Source: Pardosa pseudoannulata (taxonomy: Eukaryota > Arthropoda > Arachnida > Araneae > Lycosidae). Taken from it: a stretch of 64,000 nt of DNA. The stretch covers positions 59,196,817 to 59,260,816 of the forward strand of contig CM063503.1 in NCBI GenBank assembly GCA_032207245.1. The letters are read 5' to 3'. Of the stretch, positions 9,609-19,880 are shown one piece after another (position 1 is the first letter of the stretch; the number at the start of each line of letters is the position of its first letter). The notes beneath the pieces are model-generated. The model saw only the letters and a program-made list of their open reading frames with translations, was not told where the DNA came from and searched no databases. Position numbers and translations under genes: made by a program.

Positions 9609-10784
9609 TGTAATACTGGTAAAAGGCTCATCTTTGACTGTGATGCAAACGCTCACCACACTGTGTTGGGTAGCAGTAATTGCAACAAGCGTGGAGGTGA
9701 GCTTTCGGATTACATTTTGCCTGCCAATATGTATATCCTTAATAGAGGCAATGCACCTACCTTTGTCACTAAGAACAGAAGGGAAGTCATTGATCTCACT
9801 ATTTGTAATTCTAACTGTGTTGATTACATTAGTGATCAGAGAGTGCCTGATGCAGTTACTGCCTCAGATCATCAGCTAATTGTTTTTTTTTTCATAAAGG
9901 ATCTAAAATGTGCTAGAACTGAGAGTAGAAATCCACAAACCACTGACTGTCATTCCTACTATAATGACTTAAAGCTTGGACTCAATCCAGTTCTGGGCAA
10001 GTTTAATTCCATTGCTGATTTAGAGTCGGCCATTGACTCTGTGCATCATGCCATTCTTTATGCTTATCATCGCAGTTGTAAAGCTATGCCTTCTAGCTCC
10101 CCAAGGTGTATTCCTTGGTGGTGTGTTGAGCTTAGTGACTTGCGTAACAAGTGTTGGAAGCACTTCAATAGGGCCAAAAAGTCTCGTGACTGGGAAGCCT
10201 ATCTTTGTGCTTTGACTGCCTACAGTAAAGTTATCCGTAAAGCCAAATGGCTTTCTTGGCAGCTTTTCTGTGAGGGCATCAATGACATTCCTGCAACTGC
10301 TAAAGTTATCAAGGTAATGTCTAAAAATAAAGGTTGTGACCTTAATGTTATTAGGCTCCCTAGAGGGAGTTTCAGTCAGATTGGGGAGGAGGCTTTAGCT
10401 GAATTGCTAAGGGTGCACTTCCTGGGCTCTCTTGATATTCCCAATGGAAGTTGTGTTATTGCTCATTCTCAAGTTCTTGGCAAGGAGAATTGGGATGGTA
10501 CTAAGGTAGTGGTATTTTATGATAGGGTTGTTTGGGCTGTAGACACTTTTAAGCCTTATAAATCTCCTGGTTTGGATAGAATCATTCCCATTCTTCTTAA
10601 GGGTATTATCCTTCTTGCTCCCATTCTTTGCAGGATTTTTAAATCCTGCATTGCTTATGGTCATGTTCCTCAGTCTTGGAGGTATACTAAGGTTGTCTTT
10701 ATTCCCAAAACTATGAAAGATAACTACTATGAGGCTACTATGAGAAGTCTTTTACACCGATCAGTGTCACTTCTTTTCTTTTGA
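9609..10784 (+). pseudogene. LINE ORF2: endonuclease C-terminus to RT N-terminus
   Basis: The frame starts with GKRLIFDCDANAHHTVLGSS, the part of an APE-type endonuclease carrying the D-x-N-A-H-H motif, then DLTICNSNCVDYI and TASDHQLIVF with the final catalytic Asp-His. A linker with WWCVELSDLRNKCWKHFNRA follows. Next come the RT N-terminal motifs FKPYKSPGLDRIIPILLK and PQSWRYTKVVFIPK. A frameshift near 10,745 ends it. The endonuclease N-terminus and any ORF1 are absent because of 5' truncation. Confidence 0.9.
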
Positions 10785-11865
10785 AAACAGTAGAAAAGTT
10801 CGTTGACAAGTACCTTAGAGATTCTGTCCTTGTTTTGATCCCTTGTTGCCTCGGCAGCATGGGTATCAACTTGGCAGATCAACGAGTTCTGATATGTATG
10901 AGCTTTCTTTTCTTTTGGAAAAATGCATTCACGATAAGGAAATTACTCTTGCAGTTGTTTTAGATATTGAGGGAGCCTCTGATAGGGCCCCAATTGATAT
11001 TATTGTTAAGGCCCTTGTGCTAAAGTATACTCATCACGTTGTTTCCAATTGGATTAAGAATCTGCTGACCACTAGGTACATTTGTGCTAATGTTCTAGCA
11101 ACTAGCAAGGTTGTTGAGACCGTATCTGGTTGTCCTCAGGGTGGGAATCTATCTTCCATTCTTTGGAGTATTGTGGTGAACTCTTTACTTGTTCACCTCA
11201 CTAAGAGTGGCATCAGCTGTTTAGGTTATGCGAATGATGTTGCTATAATTGTTAGAGGTATGTTTGGTCAAATCATCTCTGGCATTTTGAATGATGCACT
11301 CAAGTATACTGCCTTGTGGGATAACAATTTTGGCTTGTCTGTGAATCCTTCTAAGACTAAGCTTGTTGCTTTCTCCCGGAAGAAGAACCTAATTCTTAAG
11401 GATATCGTCTTCCATAGCAATAAGCTTACTTTATCTAATGAGGTTAAGTTGCTTGGTGTCTATTTTGACAAGAATCTCAATTGGGGTTATCATGTTTCCT
11501 ACTGTCTACAGAGGGCTAAGATCTTCTGGAGCTGTAGGAATTCTTTTGGCAAGACTTGGGGCCTTTCTCCTAAGTCTGTTTACTGGATTTATAATATGAT
11601 TATTAGTCCTATGATCACCTATGGCTCTATTGTCTGGTGGTCCAGAGCCAGACTTGATTGTGTTAAGTCTGATCTGAATAAGCTGCAGAGAATGGTCTAT
11701 ATTGCTCTCAAAGGTTATATTAAAACTACCTCTACTGCTGCTTTAGAACTTTTGCTAGGTATGCTTCCTTTGCATCAACGGATTGAAGCTGAGGCTATAA
11801 TATGTATGAAGCAGTTTAAGAGTCTGGGTCTTTGGAGGGATTACTCTTTTTATCTCTCTTGGTGA
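10785..11865 (+). pseudogene. LINE ORF2: reverse transcriptase catalytic part
   Basis: Motifs in order: PRQHGYQLGRSTSSDMYEL, AVVLDIEGASDRAP (first catalytic Asp), SGCPQGGNLSSILWSIVVN, and LGYANDVAIIV, where the family has YADD. The first Asp of the pair is therefore Asn, which should abolish polymerisation. The thumb follows (GLSVNPSKTKLVAFSR, LLGVYFDKNLNW), and the frame leads on toward RNase H until a stop at 11,865. Confidence 0.92.
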
Positions 11866-12839
11866 CGTTTTGACTCTTCTGTGGCTAACAAGGCATTTTT
11901 TACAATGCCTACCGATGTTATCAATACCAGGTTTACTTTCTGCAAACCCTATAGTGTTCATTTCCCCTCTTGGGAGGATTGGCTTAAGAATCCTAGGTGG
12001 CTTAAATGCAACTGTAGGGTTTGGTTTAATGATGGTTCTAAACTTAATCATCAGGCGGGTGCTGCCCTATGGATGGCACCAAGCTTTTCTTTCCATTTGG
12101 TAAATATGCTACTGTTTTCCAAGCTGAGGTCTTTGCAATCTATATGTGTTGCAGGATTTGCTTTGGCAGGGGTTTGCATAAGCAGACCATTCATATCTGC
12201 TCTGATAGTCAGGCTGCACTTCAAGCCCTGTCAAGGTGTAGTATTACCTCTGCATTGGTGTGGGAGTATTTGGAATCTTTTTATGACCATGCCTCTGATA
12301 ACAAGGTTAATCTTTACTGTGTTCCTGGTCATATGGGAATTCAGGGAAATGAGCTAGGTGATGATTTAGCTAGTAAGGGGTCCAGCATTTCCTTTACTGG
12401 ACCTGAGCCCGTCCTTGGTATTGCTCCGGGGTATATTAGGAATTCTGTTTTTAGGCATTTTAGGTGCCTTCAGTATTCCAAGTGGATTATTGGAAATAGT
12501 CACAGGCAAACCAAAGAACTTAATTGTCACTGTCCCAGATTCCGTAGTAAGGAGCTCTTGTCACTTTATAGGAATGACCTGAGGAAGGCAGTTGGTCTTC
12601 TTACTGGTCACTGTGCCCTCAGTAGGCACTTCAGCTTTATGGGGATTAGTTCTGATCCCTTGTGTCGTGGCTGCTGTCTTGAGGAAGAGATTGCTTGCCA
12701 CATTTTGTATGATTGCGAGTATTTCTCGGCTCTCATGTTCGAGCACCTTGGTCACCATCTTCTTGAACCATGGGAGATGCAGGACATCCCTGTCAGTTGT
12801 CTGCTGAGATTTACCTCAGCTTGTAGCCTTTTTTCTTAG
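11866..12839 (+). pseudogene. LINE ORF2: RNase H and cysteine-rich tail
   Basis: RNase H starts with VWFNDGSKLNH (first Asp kept) in the frame of 11,881-12,357, then shifts frame near 12,060. It continues as YATVFQAEVFAIYM, ICSDSQAALQALS and YCVPGHMGIQGNELGDDLA. The tail is LTGHCALSRHFSFMG, then CRGC and HILYDC. The protein closely follows the inverted LINE piece at 5018-6097 and so gives its missing end. It ends at the stop at 12,837-12,839, followed by about 115 bp of 3' UTR. Confidence 0.9.
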
Positions 12840-12956
12840 GTGCTCTTGGGTCATGTTTTGTTCTTCCTGGGTTTGGTACAATAGACCTCTGGTTGCAGTG
12901 CCCTGCTCCTATTCAATCCCCCTAGAGCTGCCCTAAAGGTAATTTCATTCATTCAT

Positions 12957-13420
12957 AGCAAATTTTCCGCTGCTGGCTTGGCATCTTTATGTTTGCTGTG
13001 AATTCTTTTGTAAACAACTTTTTCATGTGTCTTTCATTGCTAGAACCAACTCTTTATTGTAACAAAATCTTTTTTTCCCATTTGAGCAGCTAAACTTTCT
13101 TCTTTTTGTTACATAAGGGGTCCATTGACTGGAGCATCATGTTCTCAAACATTTTCAAACCAAAGTTTTAGAGCCTTTTTAAGTTGCTCATCTTTACTAG
13201 CTCTATTACTTTGTACTCTGTATTTTTATTTTGTTTATCTCCTCTAATAAGTTCATTTTTTAAAATTTTGCACAATAGAGGCTGAAAAATGTTTAACTCA
13301 TCTACAGTATTGCATTGTCTTATATTTGGTAACCTGTAATAAATATTGAAAATTTTGATCTTTTTTTTTTAATGTTAAATCATTTTGCTTTCTGGCTTTC
13401 ATATTAAGAAGCTGCATGTA
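12957..13420 (-). pseudogene. N-terminal DNA-binding part of Tigger-like transposase
   Basis: Minus-strand fragments in several frames: KARKQNDLTLKKK, then a helix-turn-helix-like LLCKILKNELIRGDK. ASKDEQLKKALKLWFENV and EHDAPVNGPLM follow, then ESLAAQMGKKDFVTIKSWF. This is the CENP-B-type double HTH arrangement of Tigger/pogo/jerky transposases. Stops and shifts are frequent. The DDE catalytic domain that should follow is missing. The stretch 13,420-13,640 within the same element has a 140-codon open frame I do not recognise. Confidence 0.75.
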
Positions 13421-13837
13421 AGCGAGCAAGGCATAAAATGTACGGTCCTTCTCAGTTCTGATAAGAATATGTTGCTTCCTGCTTATCTGACAACCATTGA
13501 CCACCAGCAGGGTGTGCAAATTTCTGTAAAATTCCAGGAGCATGTAAAACCCCACTCCTTTGTTCATTCCCCATTTCCTAGGTGGAAGAGGGAGAATTCT
13601 TGGAAATTCAAACAATAGCAAAATAAAAGAAAAGAATGGGTTCCTTCTGAATACATGGTAAATATTCCTTTGCCAGTTAAAATGAAGTTCAAACATTGAT
13701 AATATTAACAAATATAACAATTACATAAAGCGATAATTTTAACATACAATTTAATAGAGAAAATCGGGACCAAGTTATTTTGATAACAATAAGCAATTGA
13801 TAGCATTAACCACAATCACATTAAGTGGAGTCCCCTG

Positions 13838-14410
13838 TATTTAAATTTTCTCTTAAATTTACTTATCATCTGAAAAGCCAGTTTGATTCATTCTTATTTC
13901 TTTGATATTTGTTTTTAAGTCTCTAATCTGATGAAGTTTTTACTATAAGCATCCCAAATTATATATTATTTAGTTGAGTCATGAATATTTAACAATAAAT
14001 CTATTTTTTCATACCTTAGTTCATTAATTTATTTCAAAAGAAAATCTTTGATAAAACTCGGTATTATCAATTCTTATTAAAGGCAGTGAAAAACATTTTC
14101 TTCCCTCTTTTCTAAGATTTGGTTAGAATGAATGTTTAAAAGAGCTATGTTTAACTTCATGATGATTAGTGAGATACTTTACTGTTAAATAATAAAGTCA
14201 CATTTGAATGTTAAAGACAATGTGTAAATGATAAATCTAATCTCATATGATACAAAATAATAACAAAAATATGTATTTATTCCTTTTAACTTGCCATGAC
14301 AGTCATTTTTACCTTTTTTATTGTTATATGTTTTGTCATAATTTATATAATTTTTAATATATATATTTTTAAAATGTATATAGTGTAACATTTGTAATTT
14401 GTACTTACAG
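13838..14410. other. Non-coding DNA of the duplicated locus
   Basis: Aligns by eye with 38,490-38,840 and 43,990-44,500. The shared stretches include ACAATAAATCTATTTTT and TTTGGTTAGAATGAAT. No coding sequence. Confidence 0.6.
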
Positions 14411-14590
14411 TTAGAGGTGTTACAGATTCTAATATTTTAATGATTTTTGAAGAAACAAAAGCTATTGAGTGTCATTCATCTTGTCAAGTTTCTGATCCTG
14501 ACTCAGCCAGCATTAAAATCAGAAAAATGTCTAGGAAAAGTTATACAAAATATGAGAAATATTTTAGAGCATTCAGCGTAGTATACTCAA
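14411..14590 (+). CDS. Exon-like open frame, unknown protein (candidate)
   Basis: After a splice acceptor-like TGTACTTACAG the frame starting at 14,413 is open for about 59 codons (RGVTDSNILMIFEETKA ... KMSRKSYTKYEKYFRAF) up to a donor-like CTCAA/GTAATG at 14,590/14,591. The frame is richer in GC and in charged codons than its flanks. The paralogous stretch at 44,507-44,690 is similar but has lost the acceptor AG and carries an early stop. I do not recognise the protein. It may be an exon of a host gene whose other exons lie outside or are lost, or an old domesticated or transposon piece. Phases and neighbours are unknown. Confidence 0.3.
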
Positions 14591-15049
14591 GTAATGTAAT
14601 TTTGTTTTTATAAGAACTTTTTCAAAATTCTGAATTTTTAAAAAAGTTCTATAATATTTATTGTTTATCATCTCTTTAATATTATCCTACCTATTGTTGG
14701 AAGTGGATTAAATGAAAAATCTGCATGTAACTTTTTTTTTATTGAGTGTATGTTTATGCATTATGTTTCATACTGTTTTTATTTTTGTGTGTCTGAACTG
14801 GGTCAAACACAGTTTCTGAAGAAACTATTAACCTTTTATGTATCTGGCCTTGTTACATCTAAAAATAAAAATAGTAAACATTTATTTAAGTTTCCTTGAA
14901 TAATGTAATGGTCTATATGTGATAATATTGACATTATATTTTATGCAAATTGTTGTATATAAAAAGGTGGATTAAGTATTCAAATTAAAATATAAATGAC
15001 TAATAAATAACAGATCTTTATTACATTTTGTTTTTAAAAAAGAAAAAAA

Positions 15050-18000
15050 ATTATGTTCTTAGGTTTTTATTTATCCTATTTTTTTATTTACTAGCATAAA
15101 ATTAAAATTTCTATTCACAAACAGTACATTCTATGAAAAAGTTACTCCCTGTTTTTTCTTATTTCATGATATTTCTTTTCTTCTTTCAGCCATTTACTTC
15201 TTTATTCTTTCTCAATATTTATAAAGTTATGCAATGGCGAAACAGATTACTCACCATGTTTTAACAGCACTCTCTGTTCCTCTATGATTTTCTCTCTGTA
15301 CAATATTCCTCTCCTGAAATTATTGAATTTATTGATGGTACAAGTGTTTGAAAGTTTTTTGTAAATAACAGTAAATTTAAGCATCAAAACTATAGGGGTC
15401 CCTTACTTTATGCCTACTGTAATGTCAAGAAGCCTGTTTGTTTAACCCGTATCTGAAACTAAAAGGAAATAAAAAAGTACTACTCATGGTCTGCAGGCTT
15501 GAAAATGAGCTATTATACCTATGACTGACTTGCGTTTAAAATTAGGCCTAATGCTTATAAAGTAGTATTTCCCTCCAATAAAAGGTATAGCTTTAATAAA
15601 CAAATCAAATATTGAATCCTTATTTATTAAATAATATTTTAACAGTTTTAATGTAATGGTATCTATTTAAAAATAAAAGTGGATTATCTGTCTGTAAAGG
15701 CAATTGTGCTGAAACAGTGAGAGCTATATGCAGCAAATTTGTTATATGAATTTTTCATGACACTCTGCAAAATTTTTTGAAATTTCTTTTTCAAGAATTA
15801 AATTAGGTTTTTCTCTATGGGATTTTCCCTATTTTCCTTTGTAAGTATGAAACAGGTTCCAACATATTCTAAATTAATATGTCACTTGAATGCTCAAAAA
15901 TTCATCTCAGTTACATTGTTTTTAAAAATTTTTAAAGCAAATGGTTTGTTATAGTATGATGCAAGTATGTGATCCTGTAAGGGGACAGCATTTAAAACAT
16001 TTGGTTCATACCAAGAAAACCAATCTCTCAATCCTTTGTGAGACACATGGCATTAACAAATTTTTTCTAATAAATAAAGCAGCCACTTTTTTTGTTTCCT
16101 AAATTTTTTCTAAAATGTTAACTGCATACCAATGCTGTCCGTACATATGTTTGTTTATATAAATGAATTAGTAGTGAAGCTCAGTTAAACACTAAAATAA
16201 ACAATATAATGCCAATTTCAGAATATACCATATCAAACATCCTTGTTTAAAAAGTTATCTAGTAATATGAGACACTATATATCAAAATTTTTATATGACT
16301 TTAAATTAAATTTTTGAATTATTTTATCATTTTTGTTCATCAAAATATCAATAAAAGCTCTATTTTATATTCTTTTATAATTTTGTTCACTTTTGCAGGG
16401 AAAAATTTTGCGATTTGTTTTTTCCATGAATTTTTTTCATTCTTTAATTTCAATTTACCATCTTAAATCTGTTCTGTTTAAAACAGACACAATTTCTCAA
16501 AATTTGATGCATATTAGCACTCCAGTGCAAAATATAAATGTGTAAAATAATCATTCATTATTTTTAAGGATATTATACAGATATTATTTTACTTAAAAAA
16601 TTGGTCATCAATACAGACTTTGCAATGTGCCTTTTTTTTTTCTTTAAATAGAAATCTCTCGATTTTTTTTTTCAGGATGTTCCTTTTTATATAAACCATT
16701 CACTCCTTTTATTTCGTTTATATTTTTCAATCTTAACTGAGTCATGTAATGGCAGAAATGGATTGCACACACTTTCATGTTATGATAGCACCTTTGTTTT
16801 CTGAATGTTTTCTAATATCAGTATATAATGATTAGTTTAAGTATTACAACTAGAGGAGGCCCCAAACTTTATATCTACTGTAGCATCAAGTTGTTTTTTT
16901 TAACCCATTTCTGAACCTGAGAGGGGAAACAAAAGGGCTAGTCTGAATCTGCATACTTGATAATGGACTGTCACATTTAGCAATGGATTGTTCTTGAGAT
17001 TAGTCCTAACACTTAAAAATGACATTTGCTCAGAGTAAAAGGTATTCATGTTTAAAAAACTAAATCATATGAAATATTTGATTATTATTTATTAAATGTT
17101 GCTTTAACACTTTTCGTGAAATAGTATCTATTTACATAAAAAAAAAAGTATCTTAAAAAATAACCATGCTAAAATGTTAAGAGGTATATACATAAATTTG
17201 ATGCAAAGATTTTTAATGAAATTGTACAAGACTTTGCAAAGCTCCTGTTTTGAAAATTAAATTAATTTCTCTTGTTTGTTTTATGAAATGTGGTTTTTTT
17301 TGGACAGATCTTCCTAGTAAGTATTGAAGCATTTAAATCATAATCTTATTCAACATGTTACCTTAAAGATAAAAAAAAAGTTTCTTTTCAGATACATTTT
17401 CAAAATTTATAAAACTAAAGCTGTGCAGTGGTATGATTCAAATAGTTGGCCCTCATTGATACAATGTTTCAGAGACTTGCATCTTGCTGAGAAACTATTG
17501 CTTGGTACTTAATACTAAAGCAGACACTAGTAAATTTGAATATTAGAGACTATCAGAATACTTTATATTGAAGCTCCTTGATAAGATCATCTAATGATTT
17601 TTAAGCATTGTAAAACATTCCAAAATCATGTGCTATAGTAGTGTATACTGTTTTCCCTGAGCCTGAGACTCTTCCTTTGTAGATATGCTCTGTACTGAAT
17701 TGTGAAAGGAATAAAAATATGGCATAAACATAAAGTGTTATGTCTGTTAGGGAGCATAAACTTTATATCCACTGTAGTGTTTTTAAGTTCCTTAATTAAA
17801 ACTTTTAATTGTATTTCTACCATTATGAGACATATTGTGACGAAATATTGGTATCTCTTAAATCAGGCTTTGAACCATTTTTATTGTTCATACTCAGCAT
17901 ATTAATAATAAAAATACTATTTGTGTTTAAATGGGAAAAAAAAGCAGAATAGTTTCCTTTTCCTGTAATTTTGATATATGATGTTGGATTAAAACTATCT

Positions 18001-18120
18001 GAAATGGATAATATTTCTCAAAATTTGATGCATTTAAACAAGAGGAAGGTGAAATAAAAAATGAGCATTTATATACTAATATTGTTTTATATTTAAAGAT
18101 GCCTTAAAAATTTTAATTTC
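15050..18120. repeat. Two to three tandem copies of a roughly 1.5-kb non-coding segment
   Basis: Matching landmarks recur at an offset near 1.46-1.52 kb. CTTTATGCCTACTGTAATG (15,404) pairs with CTTTATATCTACTGTAGC (16,867). GCAATGGCGAAACAGATT (15,231) pairs with a similar stretch near 16,746. A third partial copy has CTTTATATCCACTGTAGTG near 17,760. ATTTCTCAAAATTTGATGCAT occurs at 16,493 and 18,013. Divergence is substantial, so this is an old direct duplication. No gene seen in it. Confidence 0.7.
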
Positions 18121-18204
18121 CATTGTCAGAAATGATTTATTTGTTTTTCAGCTCTTGATGAAGAATAAAAAAGTGGTATCATTATGGTACACACTCATTT
18201 TAAT

Positions 18205-18370
18205 TTTTGGTTTTAAATTTGGTTTGGGGCTCTACAATCTGCTGCTCACCTCTCCCAATGACATATAAGCTCTTATAAACAAACATTTATTCCTTCACTT
18301 ATCCTTTTCAGTATTGAAGATTTTGAGTCCGAGTCCCACTTTTAGCATGCATATTTGTAGCTTTAAGAAA
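18205..18370. mobile_element. Possible SINE remnants, two orientations
   Basis: TTTGGTTTGGGGCTCTACAAT resembles the reversed 3' end of the SINE at 6712. Further right, TCCGAGTCCCAC followed by AGCATGCATATTTGTAGC resembles box B and the body in the plus direction. Too diverged for a firm call. Confidence 0.3.
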
Positions 18371-19430
18371 GCTAAAAACCAAATTAAACAGCAATAATAA
18401 AAATTAGCCAACAGTTTGAAACTGGCTGCTATCATTGCTGTTTTTAACCATTCAGAATTGGTTTTAAGTAGTAAATTTCAATATCTTTAGTTGTTGCGTA
18501 ATATTTAGGTACTTGTTTTTGCATTATATAAATCAAAGTAATATTTTAGAACAAATTTTGTTTTTCCTCTTTTTTCATTTTCCTACTTATTTACATTATT
18601 TTTTTCTCAGCTATTTGCTATGTATGTATCTATCCATTTGAAATTAGCTTTAAGCAGTCATTTCCAGCTTAATGAACATTTGTCCTGCAAAATGCTACAT
18701 GCTTTGGGTTCCATGATTCTCGATTGATGATTTTAACAAATCAGTATCAGGTGGACTGTCTGCAATCCAAGTAAGGGTAGTGAGTTTGCATTATATTTAA
18801 TTTTTTTTATAGTCAATAAAATTTTTTGTATAAAAAAATCAACCCTTTTGCTGTTTTTATTAAACATAGATACAAAATTAAATTCTGTTGAGCTCATAGT
18901 CAGACATTTTCTTTAAAAGTTTTCCATAACTTGGGAACACTATCTTAAAATATGATTTACCCTCCCAAAATTGTTCTGTAATAGTTAAAGGTTTTAAAAA
19001 CAAGAAAGCCAAAGTAGTTAAGAAAATAAAATATTTTATTTAGTATACCTTTAATAGATCAGAAATTATCAGACTTGAATTCTAACTAGAATGTAAACAT
19101 ATATTAGTTTCTGAAAATGTTACAAGAATAATTTTTTTAGTCTATTTGAAGCTGAAAAATTATTCATATTTGTTGTAATGTACATACAACCTATACACCA
19201 GTGTTCGTTACAAGGGGGAAACACAGAATGAATATAATATTTTATATTGAGATTCAGACATTTATTCTATACATTTATTTACAAATAGATCCTTGGTTAT
19301 CATAATCATCAATTATTTATATCTTCTATTTACACTATCATTATCCCACATTTCTTTATAAGGAATTATTATTATTAACAGATGCCTAAGTCAAATGACT
19401 GTAAATAATATTTATAAATTACCCCCATTA
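18371..19430. other. Non-coding AT-rich DNA
   Basis: No open frame, RNA gene or repeat end recognised. Confidence 0.5.
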
Positions 19431-19880
19431 AAGTCGCAGGGGAGCAGGCAGGGGCTTTCCTCACGGGCGTATGGGACGAGTTGGTAATGGTGAGTGGGGC
19501 GGTGTCGGTCCGGGCCAAAAACCATACCTCGGTCCCAATGCCCCTTTTTTTTCTTCTTATGAAATCCCTTCTCTTCGGGAAATTTTCCCACATCAATTGC
19601 CCTTCGGTAGTGCAGGTGGGATCATTAAAGTAGCCCCTTTTTGTTCAAGCTGACATTACTCTTTAGCCCCTGCTCCCAGATCTGACGCTTACAGCTCTGT
19701 GCGAGCTTGATCGTTATGCTGACATTCCGTGATCTATCTTCTCTGCAGGGGTCCCTAAACTTTACGTAAATAATTGGGGTCCTAAATTTCTCAAGGAAAA
19801 TCCTCCCACGGCTATGCATGCACGTGCAAATCACCATGAGAAAGTACCTCGGTACAATATTTTAATCTATCTTCTTAATA
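19431..19880. other. GC-richer island of unknown nature
   Basis: Clearly less AT-rich than the surrounding kilobases, with GGGCGGTGTCGGTCCGGGCC at about 19,500, CCCTTCTCTTCGGGAAATTT, and many C-runs. Short frames on both strands (73 and 70 codons on minus, 60 on plus) show no family I know. It has no clear terminal repeats. It may be part of an unrecognised mobile element, a promoter or UTR region, or a pseudogene. Confidence 0.35.

Larger units (their letters stand above)
9595..12956 (+). mobile_element. LINE (RNase H-bearing), 5'-truncated, about 3.4 kb
   Basis: A plus-strand non-LTR retrotransposon inserted in the Tigger-like element. It begins within the endonuclease domain and runs through RT, RNase H and a 3' UTR to a tail of ATTC repeats ending at about 12,956. 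The 5' border is approximate, since Tigger coding ends at about 9592 and LINE coding is readable from about 9609. I could not identify a target duplication. Confidence 0.9.
9136..13837 (-). mobile_element. Tigger/pogo-like DNA transposon carrying a LINE
   Basis: The ends are inverted repeats: CAGTGGACTCTTAATGTGAT at left and, reversed, CAGGGGACTCCACTTAATGT at right. TA lies outside each (9134-9135, 13838-13839). The other locus copy lacks it: sequence left of 9134 continues near 38,460 with what lies right of 13,839 here. Transposase remnants lie near both ends on the minus strand. The middle is replaced by a LINE, and the DDE core is missing. Confidence 0.85.

Noticed and set aside
12561..12758. 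Minus-strand frames over LINE coding (also 10,407-10,664 and 11,755-12,051)
   Set aside because: Shadows of LINE ORF2; no independent motif.
13298..13720. 140-codon minus-strand frame as a gene
   Set aside because: It lies inside the Tigger-like element; its last part overlaps the transposase N-terminal remnant and the rest shows no motif.
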